64,000 nucleotides of DNA from Nipponacmea schrenckii (taxonomy: Eukaryota; Mollusca; Gastropoda; Lottiidae). Position 1 is the first letter of the stretch. Each line of letters opens with the position of its first letter. The stretch lies in assembly GCA_030562195.1 (NCBI GenBank), contig CM060202.1, positions 32,292,599 through 32,356,598 on the forward strand, given 5' to 3'. Position numbers and translations under genes: made by a program. The notes beneath the pieces were generated by a model. The model saw only the letters and a program-made list of their open reading frames with translations, made no database searches and had not been told where the DNA came from. Of the stretch, positions 1-11,899 are shown piece after piece.

Positions 1-65
1 ATCCACATTTTTAATTACAGTTATCTCCGTGTGATCAGGCTCTAGTTTCACATCAATTGGTGGAT
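1..65 (-). CDS. Gene 1, Ig3 exon (5' part, cut by window edge)
   Basis: This is the first 65 bases of a third Ig-domain exon of the leftward receptor gene 1. On the minus strand the intron ends in a pyrimidine-rich stretch and CAG, and the exon opens in phase 1, reading DPPIDVKLEPDHTEIT and then VIKNVD. The same opening occurs in the complete Ig3 exons at 57,053-57,340 (gene 3) and 36,404-36,691 (gene 2), which fixes the frame and splice site. In those copies the exon is exactly 288 bp, so about 220 bp lie off the left edge. Role by homology to the copies: membrane-proximal extracellular Ig domain of a cell-surface protein. The ligand is unknown. Confidence 0.85.
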
Positions 66-479
66 CTGAAAATAATAACAAAACTTATAAGAAAAGATAA
101 CATTCATAGAGAAATAAAAATACTTGTTTAAATCAGATTTCCAATTTTTGTCAATGATATATAATTTATTTAAAGATATCTTGTCGAGCCAAAATTATAA
201 ATATACCAACTAATATTAAACCTATTGTTGATCGCATATCGATGATTAAGGGCGCATTTATTCAAATTAAATATTTAAAGATTTAAACGTTTACCGAAAT
301 TTTTTATTTTATTTTCAAGAGCATCAATTTTTGCAAGATGTAGTCGAAACTGTTAATAATTGTATCTTTTAGAGTGTTCAAAATATACCATAAACCACCA
401 GCGAGTAGAGAATAATGTCACACCCTCTCCACCACTGATGACTATACACATTCTGATTGTGATCGAGAAAAAACCTTAC
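66..479. other. Gene 1 intron between linker and Ig3 exons
   Basis: Non-coding intron sequence. It aligns by eye with 57,341-57,801, the same intron of gene 3; for example both carry a 'cctattgttgatcgc' stretch followed by 'tatcgatgattaaggg'. Genes 1 and 3 are therefore products of a segmental duplication, not just domain homologues. Confidence 0.7.
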
Positions 480-542
480 GTTGTGGTTTTATATAAAATA
501 TTTCACTCTCCGAGACATTATTACACTCTTCAATATTCAAAA
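480..542 (-). CDS. Gene 1, 63-bp linker exon
   Basis: A 63-bp, phase 1-1 mini-exon. It is preceded on the minus strand by TTTTACAG and followed by GTAAGG. It encodes LNIEECNNVSESEIF and then YIKPQ, a 21-residue acidic/polar segment with one cysteine. It lies between the Ig2 and Ig3 exons. Identically sized exons sit at the same place in gene 2 (26,182-26,244) and gene 3 (57,802-57,864), all with the LNIEECN core. It is probably a hinge or spacer between the second and third Ig domains; being a multiple of three with matching phases, it could be skipped without a frame change. No known domain is recognised. Confidence 0.82.
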
Positions 543-639
543 CTGTAAAAAAAATAAAATAATAAAAATTAAACATAAATATAATATTTTGTATAAACTT
601 GGTTGCTTTGCTACTCAACAACATATTCTAAAAATAAGA

Positions 640-890
640 ACTGTTTTGCAAGAAACTAACCTTGATAAAATTGAATATACAAACATTTCAAAAATCCACG
701 AAAATACCAAACACATCTTAGAAAATAGGTTAGATTATTTGAAGTATGAGACTACAATAAGATCTTTTTAAGGACAATAATTCTCCTGGAGACGATGGAT
801 TATACGTTGAACTTTACAAAGTATATCTATTAGTATGATTGCTGATTTTAAGAAAGCTTTTGATAGTATCATCCATAACTGCTTTTATAA
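640..890 (+). pseudogene. L1-like LINE reverse transcriptase scrap
   Basis: Two short pieces typical of a LINE reverse transcriptase lie close together: NNSPGDDGLYVELYK around 774-818 (the pre-finger NKSPGxDG motif) and IADFKKAFDSIIHN around 839-880 (the RT block carrying the first catalytic aspartate). The stretch normally between them is missing and an in-frame TAA at about 768 precedes the first piece. It is a decayed fragment in the intron of gene 1. It abuts the 39-bp minisatellite, which starts about 15 bp downstream. Confidence 0.6.
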
Positions 891-904
891 CATTTTATAA
901 CATT

Positions 905-2117
905 CTAATTCTAGAAATGGTGAACCAGGGACATCCAGAGACAATAATTCTAGAAATGGTGAACCAGGGACATCCAGAGACAATAATTCTAGAAATGGTG
1001 AACCAGGGACATCCAGAGACAATAATTCTAAAAATGGTGAACCAGGGACATCCAGAGACAATAATTCTAGAAATGGTGAACCAGGGACATCCAGAGACAA
1101 TAATTCTAGAAATGGTGAACCAGGGACATCCAGAGACAATAATTCTAGAAATGGTGAACCAGGGACATCTAGACACAATAATTCTAGAAATGGTGAACAA
1201 GGAACATCCAGAGACAATAATTCTAGAAATGGTGAACCAGGAACATCTAGAGACAATAATTCTAGAAATGGTGAACCAGGAACATCTAGAGACAATAATT
1301 CTAGAAATGGTGAACCAGGAACATCTAGACACAATAATTCTAGAAATGGTGAACCAGGGACATCCAGAGACAATAATTCTAGAAATGGTGAACCAGGGAC
1401 ATCCAGAGACAATAATTCTAGAAATGGTGAACCAGGGACATCTAGACACAATAATTCTAGAAATGGTGAACAAGGAACATCCAGAGACAATAATTCTAGA
1501 AATGGTGAACCAGGAACATCTAGAGACAATAATTCTAGAAATGGTGAACCAGGAACATCTAGAGACAATAATTCTAGAAATGGTGAACCAGGAACATTCA
1601 CAGACAATAATTCTAGAAATGGTGAACCAGGAACATCTAGAGACAATAATTCTAGAAATGGTGAACAAGGAACATTCACAGACAATAATTCTAGAAATGG
1701 TGAACCAGGAACATCTAGAGACAATAATTCTAGAAATGGTGAACCAGGAACATCCACAGACAATAATTCTAGAAATGGTGCACCAGTAACATCCAGAGAC
1801 AATAATTCTAGAAATGGTGAACCAGTAACATCCAGAGACAATAATTCTAGAAAAAGTGAACCAGGGACATCCACAGACAATAATTCTAGAAATGGTGAAC
1901 CAGGAACATCTAGAGACAATAATTCTAGAAATGGTGAACCAGGAACATCCACAGACAATAATTCTAGAAATGGTGACCAGGAACATTCACAGACAATAAT
2001 TCTAGAAATGGTGAACCAGGAACATCTAGAGACAATAATTCTAGAAATGGTGAACCAGGAACATTCACAGACAATAATTCTAGAAATGGTGAACCAGAAA
2101 TATCTTGAGACAATTAT
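905..2117 (+). repeat. 39-bp minisatellite (about 31 copies)
   Basis: Tandem array with consensus unit of 39 bp containing 'aattctagaaatggtgaacc' and ending 'ctagagacaat'. Variants (aggga/aggaa, atcc/atct, agaga/caca) are shared by blocks of neighbouring units, which indicates local expansion. Because 39 is a multiple of three and the unit lacks stops in several frames, long 13-residue-repeat ORFs appear on both strands. These lack a promoter, splice context or homology and are not called genes. It lies inside the long intron between the Ig2 and linker exons of gene 1. Confidence 0.95.
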
Positions 2118-4396
2118 ATATATGGTGTACAATGTATGGTTAGTATTCTTGTTGCCAGTTGTTGTAGTTAAACACCATGAGCCATCATTTCGTAGATCAA
2201 TCGTACACTCGTTTGTAAATATTAAAAATCATTTTGCAAATTAGTAAGAGCTATTATGGCACAGATCCTGATACGTAGGAACGGGTAGGTTTGGATTCAG
2301 AAAAAAATTCCTCTTTCCTCGTGAAGTATGTTGTTGAATCGAGGGTGTATAAAGAAGCGCAAAATCTCCTTTGCCTAGTAAATGTAAGAAAGAGTCAAAA
2401 TACTTTAAACTATTTTTTAAGAGACAGAACCAAAAACAATGCTTATCGATATAATTGTACCAACAGAGTCTATTGTTTCCACAGAGATCGATCTATTCTT
2501 AGAAATAATTAATCTTAATTAGCTAATCATGTTAATTTGTATTTGGGGACATTCAGTGTATAATCTTTGAATTTTTTATGAGATCAAGCTATTCTATTGA
2601 TTGTACCGGGACCAAAACTAGTTCTCTGATATTGGAACAAAACTTTACTTATTCCATCTGCATTAAAACATCCAGTACCAAAATCAGTCGAATTGCTAAT
2701 GCGATCGTCTATAAACAGAACAAAATTCAATCCACCGTATCTCCAATATTTAACGAATGGTCATTTTTACTTTTGTAAATACGTTTGGAGCAACATTAAG
2801 GTCAAAAGGAAGAACAAGAAACGATACATACAATAAAACCTCCCGTTCCAACTAAATCTAGGATTTCACAAAGCTGTTCAAAAATATCAATATAATGATA
2901 TGCTGAATGAATGTTAATTTTAAAATACCAATGTTGCCTCGCAGTACAGACCAATTCTCATATATTAACACCGTTTTATATTAACAAAGCTAAGATCTAA
3001 AATTAATATGGTCTGGTCAGCAAAGGTCGATGTTCCTTTTCTACGAAACTACTAAGATTAGCGACGGATAGGCCAAATTATTGAGATGCAATTTATTTTT
3101 CACTCTAATGTCTTGTTGTGATCAGAATTCGACTATTCTAAATCTAATAGATCACCAGATATATATACACCCATTTAAAAATAAATGGTCTTAAAAGACT
3201 TAATTTTAATTTGCATTAAAAACCTTTGTGATGTATTACTGAAAGGACAGAATCTGAAAAAATAACTATCTCTGTGGATTGGGTCTATGCAGATTCTCAA
3301 CAGGAAAACCACAAATGAATAGTAAATTCCATACCTTTTGATGCATTGAACCCTTTGTGGTTTTGCAAAATAATTCCAATTTATATTCATTTAATTGGAA
3401 ATGTGATGCAGTTATTTCAGACATTCAGATAATAAACTGGAAATTAGCAGTTATTTATACAGTTATAGGACAGGATAATCGGGTGAAGATAGACTTCATT
3501 ATCTAATGTAAAAACAGTTACATGTACATTATTAGAATTCAGAAGCAGATGCGAAGGGGGGGGGGGCAATGTTTTATTAATGGGGAAAACTATAAGGTCT
3601 GTAAGTAATTACTATAAATTAGCAGAAAATACTTTTAATAAGATTGGTAGTGTGTGTCATTCAAGGAAATATTACATTTGTTATATGAATATCAATTTCA
3701 AAATTTCTATTATTATATCTCGCCAGGGTCAAAGAAATATTAGTCATGAATATCAGTTTTTAAATGACTGTTAACTCTATTATAATATCTAACCAAGGAC
3801 AGTCAAATGAATATCAGTTTTTAAATGACTGTTAACTCTATTATAATATCTAACAAGGGTCTCTTTGTCCTTCAAGGATATCCACAACAATCAAACGGGA
3901 TGTAAAACCGATTACCCATTCATACTTTAAATTCAATTATTTCTCTGGAAAGACAGACTAAATCTTGTTTACCTCTGGAAAGACAGACTAGCCGAGCCCA
4001 TAAAATGCAAAGTTTTATTTGGGCCATGAATATATATACTAGAAATGCACGAAAAACGTATAATCCCTACAAAATGTCTAGGAATTGAACCTTCGAATTC
4101 CATCTTTCTGTCGAGTTCAGATTTGAGACTGAAATCCTTAATTATCGTAGGCTACTCATTAGTTTGATTTGAAAGTAGCAATCCGTGTTTATGAGGATCG
4201 TTGCCAACACCTTGCTTCTCGGCCAAACCCAGTTTTAAATTACAGGAATTGTCTCCTAGCCAGAATCAACTCTCCCTTCGGGGGCTGGTCTAATGAAATG
4301 GGTCAGTTGCTTTTAAATGTTGCAGACAGTAACGCAGATGGAGGTCGGTGAAAGTGACGTTTCCACTGTGGTTGTGTGTGTGAGGGAGGGAGGTTC
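2118..4396. other. Intron sequence of gene 1, no gene seen
   Basis: AT-rich intron DNA. The only structure noticed is a G run near 3,557-3,566 and a short direct duplication at about 3,690-3,860, where 'atatcagtttttaaatgac' and 'ctattataatatctaac' recur. A diverged relative of that repeat lies at about 17,000-17,160 in gene 2. Short ORFs here have no supporting features. Confidence 0.5.
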
Positions 4397-4829
4397 ACTA
4401 TTTCTAGAATTATTGCCTGTGGATGTTCCTGGTTCACCATTTCTAGAATTATTGCCTGTTGATGTTACCGGTTCACCATTTCTAGAATTATTGTCTCTAG
4501 ATGTTCCTGGTTTACCATTTCTAGAATTATTGCCTGTTGATGTTACCGGTTCACCATTTCTAGAATTATTGTCCCTAGATGTTCCTGGTTTACCATTTCT
4601 AGAATTATTGCCTGTTGATGTTACCAGTTCACCATTTCTAGAATTATTGTCTCTAGATGTTCCTGGTTTACCATTTCTAGAATTATTGCCTGTTGATGTT
4701 ACCGGTTCACCATTTCTAGAATTATTGCCTGTGGATGTTTCTGGTGCACCATTTCTAGAATTATTGTCTGTGGATGTTCCTGGGTGGATGTTCCTGGTTC
4801 ACCATTACTAGAATTATTGTCTCTATAGA
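4397..4829 (-). repeat. 39-bp minisatellite, inverted relative to 905-2,117
   Basis: About 11 copies of the same 39-bp family as at 905-2,117 but in reverse orientation: here the plus strand reads 'ttcaccatttctagaatt'. Units alternate between 'cctgttgatgttaccgg' and 'ctctagatgttcctgg' subtypes, giving a 78-bp higher-order period. The plus-strand ORF across it is a by-product of the 13-codon period. Confidence 0.93.
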
Positions 4830-5974
4830 CAGAGTAATCCAATCAGTGCTAATCTTTTCCATTTTATTATAGAATTCTTCTTACTGACAGAATACTTTAA
4901 AGATAGAATTTTACTCTATTCTGAAATGATGAGTGGTCATTTAAATTTTCAAACTCAGATATTCTGGAAAACATGGACTTGTAATTATGACGGTGAACTG
5001 TAAACTGAGCAAAACGTTTCTGAAACTTAGATATGATTGGTGAACGAATAGCGAGTATGTCCTCTTTATGTCAAAAAATCATATTTCAGTGTACAATGTA
5101 ACATGCATATATAGAATATTAGTTTTAAAAAGAATGTTTAAAAAAAGAGATTGAAATAAACTGCTGTGTTGTAGAAAATGTGTAAATTTGTATTTGTACT
5201 CCAAATCCTTATAAACCGCCTTTGTTGTAAACAAAAAATGTCAGTATGATTAGTAGTTAATAGTACCACCCGACGATTTCATCAACTGGGCTAAAATGTC
5301 CAATATCATGTGACAACATCAAACAGATACCTTTACTAAGTGTATATACAGAAAAAATTAACCTCTTCTAGGTTTATATTAGAAATAACCAAAGGCCGAA
5401 AGCAAGAGGGCAAGATGGATATATATTCGACATCACATTTAAACTAATAATAATTTCATCATCCCTTTTTTTAGATGATTAATAATACGAGATAAACGAA
5501 CATAATAGATAAATAATAGAAAATACTATACTTCCATTCAGACGCAGAATAAATTGTGCCCAGTCAAAAAGCAGAGCTGATAGATTCTATACTTGAAACC
5601 GATATTGAAAAAACATGGGACATTAATTCCGATATATCGGATGCAGGATTTGTACGGGATAACGATCAACGTTTTAAAGTGTCAAAGGATGGAAATTGCA
5701 CAGAAGTAAGTTCCTAAAAATAGTGAGGTGAAATTAATGGACGATAAAGACCTTCAAATTGTAGGCAATATGGTGAAATAATTAACGGAAAGAAAGATCG
5801 CAAAATATAAAATGGTTTAGATTAAATGGATAACACAGAGTTAACCTTTTGGCTGCGTTATTAATATCACATCAAAATAAAGTAATATCTTCTCAAAGAG
5901 TTTTTTGTTTTATTTCCATGTCAGAGGGTGATATCGTATCTGTGCATAAATAATTATTGCTGAATTATATTTAC
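4830..5974. other. Intron sequence of gene 1, no gene seen
   Basis: AT-rich sequence between the inverted minisatellite and the Ig2 exon. No exon, repeat array or recognisable element was found. Confidence 0.5.
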
Positions 5975-6262
5975 CATTATAATGTTTTGTGGTCTGTAGT
6001 CGTTGATAACAAGGGAGATAATCTGTAGCTAGACATGTAAAGTTTCCACCATTATGATCTACAGTCACGTTAATTTGAGATAAAGTTGGATCTACGCCAG
6101 TCATTGTCAATCCATTTTTATACCAAGACGTGAACATGGACAGTGGACATTCTCCTATACTAGTTGAAACACTGTGACATTCAAGTTGTGTGGTTGCAAT
6201 ATAGTTATTTTCTGGTTTTAAAACAGAATTTCCTGGAAGCAATTCTTGGATTGTGGGTTTCC
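5975..6262 (-). CDS. Gene 1, Ig2 domain exon
   Basis: A 288-bp phase 1-1 exon encoding one Ig domain of the leftward receptor gene. On the minus strand it follows TGTTTCAG and ends AATG before GTAAAT. Key residues: B-strand cysteine in TTQLECHSV, an extra cysteine in IGEC, the C-strand core FTSWYKNG, and the F-strand cysteine in GGNFTCLATDYLPC, with a fourth cysteine just after it. Four cysteines suggest a second disulfide. NVT is a likely glycosylation site. The homologous exons are 24,984-25,274 (gene 2) and 59,045-59,329 (gene 3). It is separated from the V-like exon by a 353-bp intron. Extracellular, probably part of a recognition receptor; ligand unknown. Confidence 0.92.
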
Positions 6263-6615
6263 CTGAAACATACATGGAATTTCTAAAAAATATTATAATA
6301 AGAATAACACATGATACCACTCTGCGCCTCGAAATTTATCTAAGAGGGTCAATTTATAATATATTTTACCAAATACAAAACTTAAAAGATAAATTTGGAT
6401 CCAATTTTCAACGAATAACAAATTACCATTTTAATAAACTTCATCTTAATCCAATTTTAGAAACAAAAACACACAAACTGATATGGTGGGATAGATAGAA
6501 CTATGTTATGTGGAACGGGGTACCTTTGTACATAAAATCTTGATCCTTTACAGAAACAGTGCATCATGAACTTCACTTTATTAAAATAATCTTTAAAGTC
6601 AAAGCAATATCTTAC
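6263..6615. other. Gene 1 intron between V-like and Ig2 exons
   Basis: A 353-bp intron with consensus ends (GTAAGA at the 5' end, TTTCAG at the 3' end on the minus strand). No other feature seen. The equivalent intron of gene 2 is 463 bp. Confidence 0.75.
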
Positions 6616-7029
6616 CTGCCATTATCAAAGCTTTGTGTCCAAAACAAAGCCAATATAAAGCTACCCAATATATTCCAACATCTTCTTTTCGTAGTTTTGT
6701 TATTTTCACTACTAAAGTATCATTCTTGAGGACGATTGTTGTTCTGCTGTTGTCCATATAAACAGGTTTACCATTTTTATATATCGGATCTTCTTTTAAA
6801 GAATCCCTCTTATTCTTAAACCGAATAATTAAGTCATTTTGCAAAACCTGAATGTGATTTTCACTTTGATTGATCTTCTCTCCACCAAATTCTGAGATTA
6901 ATTTATAATGCTCTTCAATGAAACCAGAAAGGGAAAAATTAAACTCTACGTCCTTCCCATGATGACCCACAATTATTTCAAAGTTCTTACACTCTCCATT
7001 TTCTGTTTTCTTGCACTTTTTACTTTCAA
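6616..7029 (-). CDS. Gene 1, membrane-distal V-like Ig exon
   Basis: A 414-bp phase 1-1 exon, bounded on the minus strand by TTTTCTAG and GTAAGA. It encodes about 138 residues beginning ESKKCKKTENGECKNFEII. It has the signature of a V-type Ig fold: a hydrophobic B strand (DVEFNFSLSG), IIRFKNKRDS in the middle, LVVKITKLRKEDVGIYW near the end and a final KALIMAG strand. The usual B- and F-strand cysteines are replaced (phenylalanine region in VEFNF, valine two residues after the tyrosine in GIYWV), as in CD2-like distal domains, so the canonical disulfide is absent. The homologue is 24,131-24,520 in gene 2. As the outermost domain it is the likely ligand-contacting part; this is inference. Confidence 0.9.
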
Positions 7030-7247
7030 CTAGAAAACAAATTATGTTACATTGTACATAAAGTTTTGTCAAACGCCATTTTGATATTAAATAAACTTAA
7101 ATAATTACAATAAAGGTAAAAGAGGGTGAAAATACCACGTTTACATTTGTCCTTTGGAGTAGGTTGTCTTCATCTCTACCCAAGAGGCCTAGCTACTGTG
7201 TAAATTGGATACTGTAACCTAGTTTATTTAATTCAAGTATCATATTC

Positions 7248-10200
7248 ATACTATAAAATACGTTGAGGGTATCCTGTATTAATACTATAATATACAGTGA
7301 AGGATGTCCTGTATTAATACTATAGTATACAATGAAGGGTATCCTGTATTAATACTATAGTATTCAATGGAGGGTATCCTGTATTAATACTATAGTATTC
7401 AATGAAGGGTATCCTGTATTAATACTATAGTATTCAATGAAGGGTATCCTGTATTAATACTATGTATACAATGAAGGGTATCCTGTATTAATACTATAGT
7501 ATACAATGAAGGGTATCCTGTATTAATACTATAGTATACAATGAAGGGTATCCTGTATTAATACTATAGTATTCAATGAAGGGTATCCTGTATTAATACT
7601 ATAGTATACAATGAAGGGTATCCTGTATTAATACTATAGTATACAATGAAGGGTATCCTGTATTAATACTATAGTATATCATGAAGGTTTTCCTGTATTA
7701 ATACTATAGTATACAATGAAGGGTATCCTGTATTAATACTATAGTATACGGTGAAGGGTATCCTGTATTAATACTATAGTATACAATGAAGGGTATCCTG
7801 TATTAATACTATAGTATTCAATGAAGGGTATCCTGTATTAATACTATAGTATACGATGAAGGGTATCCTGTATTAATACTATAGTAGACAATGAAGGGTA
7901 TCCTGTATTAATACTATAGTATACAATGAAGGGTATTCTGTATTAATACTATAGTATACAATGAAGGGTATCCTGTATTAATACTATAGTATACAATGAA
8001 GGGTACCCTGTATCAATACTATAGTATACGATGAAGAGGGATCCTGTATTAATACTATAATATACAATGAAGGGTATCCTGTATTAATACTATAGTAGCA
8101 ATGAAGGGTATCCTATATTAATACTATAGTATACAGTGAAGGGTATCCTGTATTAATACTATAGTATACAATGAAGGGTATCCTGTATTAATACTATAGT
8201 ATACAATGAAGGGTATCCTGTATTAATACTATAGTATACAATGAAAGGGGATCCTGTATTAATACTATAGTATACAATGAAGGGTATCCTGTATTAATTT
8301 CTATAGTATACAATGAAGAGTATCCTGTATTAATACTATAGTATTCAATGAAGGGTATCCTGTATTAATACTATAATATACAATGAAGGGTATCCTGTAT
8401 TAATACTATAGTATACAGTGAAGGGTATCCTGTATTAATACTATAGTATACAATGAAGGGTATCCTGTATTAATACTATAGTATACAGTGAAGGGTATCC
8501 TGTATTAATACTATAGTATACAATGAAGGGTATCCTGTATTAATACTATAGTATACAATGAAGAGGGATCCTGTATTAATACTATAGTATACAATGAAGG
8601 GTATCCTATATTAATACTATTTTATACAATGAAAGTTATCCTGTATTAATACTATAGTATACAATGAAGGATATTCTGTATTAATACTACAGTATACAAT
8701 GAAGGGTATTCTGCATTAATACTATAATATACAATGAAGGGTATCCTGTATTAATACTATAGTATACAATGAAGGGTATCCTGTATTAATACTATAGTAT
8801 ACAATGAAGGGTATCCTGTATTAATACTATAGTATACAATGAAGGGTATCCTGTATTAATACTATAGTATACGATGAAGGGTATCCTGTATTAATACTAT
8901 AGTATACGGTGAAGGGTATCCTGTATTAATACTATAGTATACAATGAAGGGTATCCTGTATTAATACTATAGTATTCAATGAAGGGTATCCTGTATTAAT
9001 ACTATAGTATACAATGAAGGGTATCCTGTATTAATACTATAGTATACAATGAAGGGTATCCTGTATTAATACTATAGTAGACAATGAAGGGTATTCTGTA
9101 TTAATACTATAGTAGACAATGAAGGGTATTCTGTATTAATACTATAGTATACAATGAAGGGTATCCTGTATTAATACTATAGTATACAATGAAGGGTACC
9201 CTGTATCAATACTATAGTATACAATGAAGGGTTTTCCTGTATTAATACTATAATATACAATGAAGGGTATCCTGTATTAATACTATAGTATACAATGAAG
9301 GGTATCCTGTATTGATACTATAATATACAATGAAAGGTATCCTGTATTGATACTATAGTATACAATGAAGGGTATCCTGTATTATTACTATAGTTTACAA
9401 TGAAGAGTATCCTGTATTAATACTATAGTATTCAATGAAGGGTATCTGTATTAATACTATAGTATACAATGAAAGGTATCTGTATTAATACTATAGTATA
9501 CATGAAGGGTATCCTGTATTAATACTATAGTATACAATGAAGGGTATCCTGTATTAATACTATAGTATACAATGAAGGGTATCCTGTATTAATACTATAG
9601 TATACAATGAAGGGTATCCTGTATTAATACTATAGTATACAATGAAGGGTATCCTGTATTAATACTATAGTATACAATGAAGGGTATCCTGTATTAATAC
9701 TATAGTATACAATGAAGGGTATCCTGTATTAATACTATAGTATACAATGAAGGGTATCCTGTATTAATACTATAGTATACAATGAAGGTATCCTGTATTA
9801 ATACTATAGTATACAATGAAGGGTATCCTGTATTAATACTATAGTATACAATGAAGGGTATCCTGTATTAATACTATAGTATACAATGAAGGATATCCTG
9901 TATTAATACTATAGTATACAATGAAGGGTATCCTGTATTAATACTATAGTATACAATGAAGGATATCCTGTATTAATACTATAGTATACAATGAAGGTAT
10001 CCTGTATTAATACTATAGTATACAATGAAGGGTATCCTGTATTAATACTATAGTATACAATGAAGGGTATCCTGTATTAATACTATAGTAGACAATGAAG
10101 GGTATCCTGTATTAATACTATAGTATACAATGAAAGGTATCCTGTATTAATACTATAGTATACAATGAAGGGTATCCTGTATTAATACTATAGTATACAA

Positions 10201-11060
10201 TGAAGGGTATCCTGTATTAATACTATAGTAGACAATGAAGGTATCCTGTATTAATACTATAGTATACCATGAAGGGTATCCTGTATTAATACTATAGTAT
10301 ACAATGAAGGGTATCCTGTATTAATACTATAGTAGACAATGAAGGGTATCCTGTATTAATACTATAGTATACAATGAAGGGTATCCTGTATTAATACTAT
10401 AGTAGACAATGAAGGGTATCCTGTATTAATACTATAGTATACAGTGAAGGGTATCCTGTATTAATACTATAGTATACAATGAAGGGTATCCTGTATTAAT
10501 ACTATAGTATACAATGAAGGGTATCCTGTATTAATACTATAGTATACAATGAAGGGTATCCTGTATTAATACTATAGTATACAGTGAAGGATATCCTGTA
10601 TTAATACTATAGTATACAATGAAGGGTATCCTGTATTAATACTATAGTATACATGAAGGGTATCCTGTATTAATACTATAGTATACAATGAAGGGTATCC
10701 TGTATTAATACTATAGTATACAATGAAGGGTATCCTGTATTAATACTATAGTATACAATGAAGGGTATCCTGTATTAATACTATAGTATACAATGAAGGG
10801 TATCCTGTATTAATACTATAGTAGACAATGAAGGGTATCCTGTATTAATACTATAGTATACAGTGAAGGGTATCCTGTATTAATACTATAGTATACAATG
10901 AAGGGTATCCTGTATTAATACTATAGTATACAATGAAGGGTATCCTGTATTAATACTATAGTATACAATGAAGGGTATCCTGTATTAATACTATAGTATA
11001 CAATGAAGGGTATCCTGTATTATTACTATAGTTTACAATGAAGAGTATCCTGTATTTAAT
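7248..11060. repeat. 35-bp minisatellite (about 109 copies)
   Basis: Long, regular tandem array with a 35-bp unit reading 'gggtatcctgtattaatac' then 'tatagtatacaatgaa'. Point variants (tattc, tagac, acggt) recur in clusters. The array fills most of intron 1 of gene 1. No coding potential is claimed. Confidence 0.95.
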
Positions 11061-11850
11061 ACTCATGTATTCGATAAAAGTTGTGTGTTCTGTATGGTTA
11101 TTATCAAGGATGTCACAAATTTGAATAAGAAAAGCTGTTAAAGAATCAAATTCAATGAATTCAACTCTTTGAAGATATCATTCAAACCACCGCATTGTTA
11201 TAACTTTTTTATTTTGGGTCTGCTACCTGGCCAAAACTACACCTGCCACACGATTCTTATATCCAGCGTGTCACTTATGAATGAATTGATTTATTTCGTC
11301 AAACTGAATATCACGAGTTTTTGTTTCTCCGACATACTCCAACATCTCGAGTCTCTCAAGTCATTTTCAGTCTTAATATCCGCGAATTGAAAAACTCGTG
11401 TTCTTGACGATGGCTGCAATAAAAGTTTGAATGTTCTAATTATGTATTGTAAAACGAAACAATAGATAGGACCTATATATTTTTTTTTCAACATGAAATT
11501 TTAAAATCATATTCATTGTATGCTTTTAGAAAGCAAATTTCAGCCACCTCACTGTATCGAGTTCAATCGTGAATTAAATGTTATATCTTTTTAAATTCTG
11601 TTTTAAAATGAAGTTGTTTTTTCAATAGGCCTTAGGCTAATCTACATCTTATAAAAGATGTCAGTCAAGTGTGGTATGAAATATATTATATATACCATAT
11701 TACAATGAATTGCAAAACTTGATGTTGTATGTGATATAATACTAAAAAGTTAATGTCAAATTGAAAACATCCACGGTTTGCCCTTTCACTTAAGACAGCA
11801 AAGAGAACTGTGGGCGAAAAGTGTTTAAGTACAAAAGGACCTTTACGCAA

Positions 11851-11899
11851 TAGAGCAAAATGCCGAAAGGCATTAGCACGGTGCTATACTCTGCTCTAG
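11851..11899 (-). mobile_element. Multi-hairpin CTAG-bounded element end
   Basis: A compact self-complementary stretch. A 7-bp closing stem (TAGAGCA/TGCTCTA) encloses two hairpins, AATGCC-GAAA-GGCATT and TAGCA-CGG-TGCTA. Read on the minus strand it begins CTAGAGC, the same start as the repeat unit at 33,771 (CTAGAGCCGTACG). I take it as the terminus of a related non-autonomous element in opposite orientation. The rest of that element toward lower coordinates is not delimited. Confidence 0.5.

Noticed and set aside
839..2244. Long ORFs of 13-residue repeats on both strands over the 39-bp array (also 4,317-4,811)
   Set aside because: The unit is 39 bp, so open frames arise automatically; there is no start context, splice signal or non-repeat domain, and the array is intronic.
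7248..11060. Considered as a CRISPR-like array
   Set aside because: Units are contiguous with no unique spacers and the DNA is eukaryotic; it is a plain minisatellite.
11851..11899. Possible tRNA or hammerhead ribozyme
   Set aside because: Too short for a tRNA and lacks anticodon and T arms; lacks the CTGATGA core of a hammerhead.
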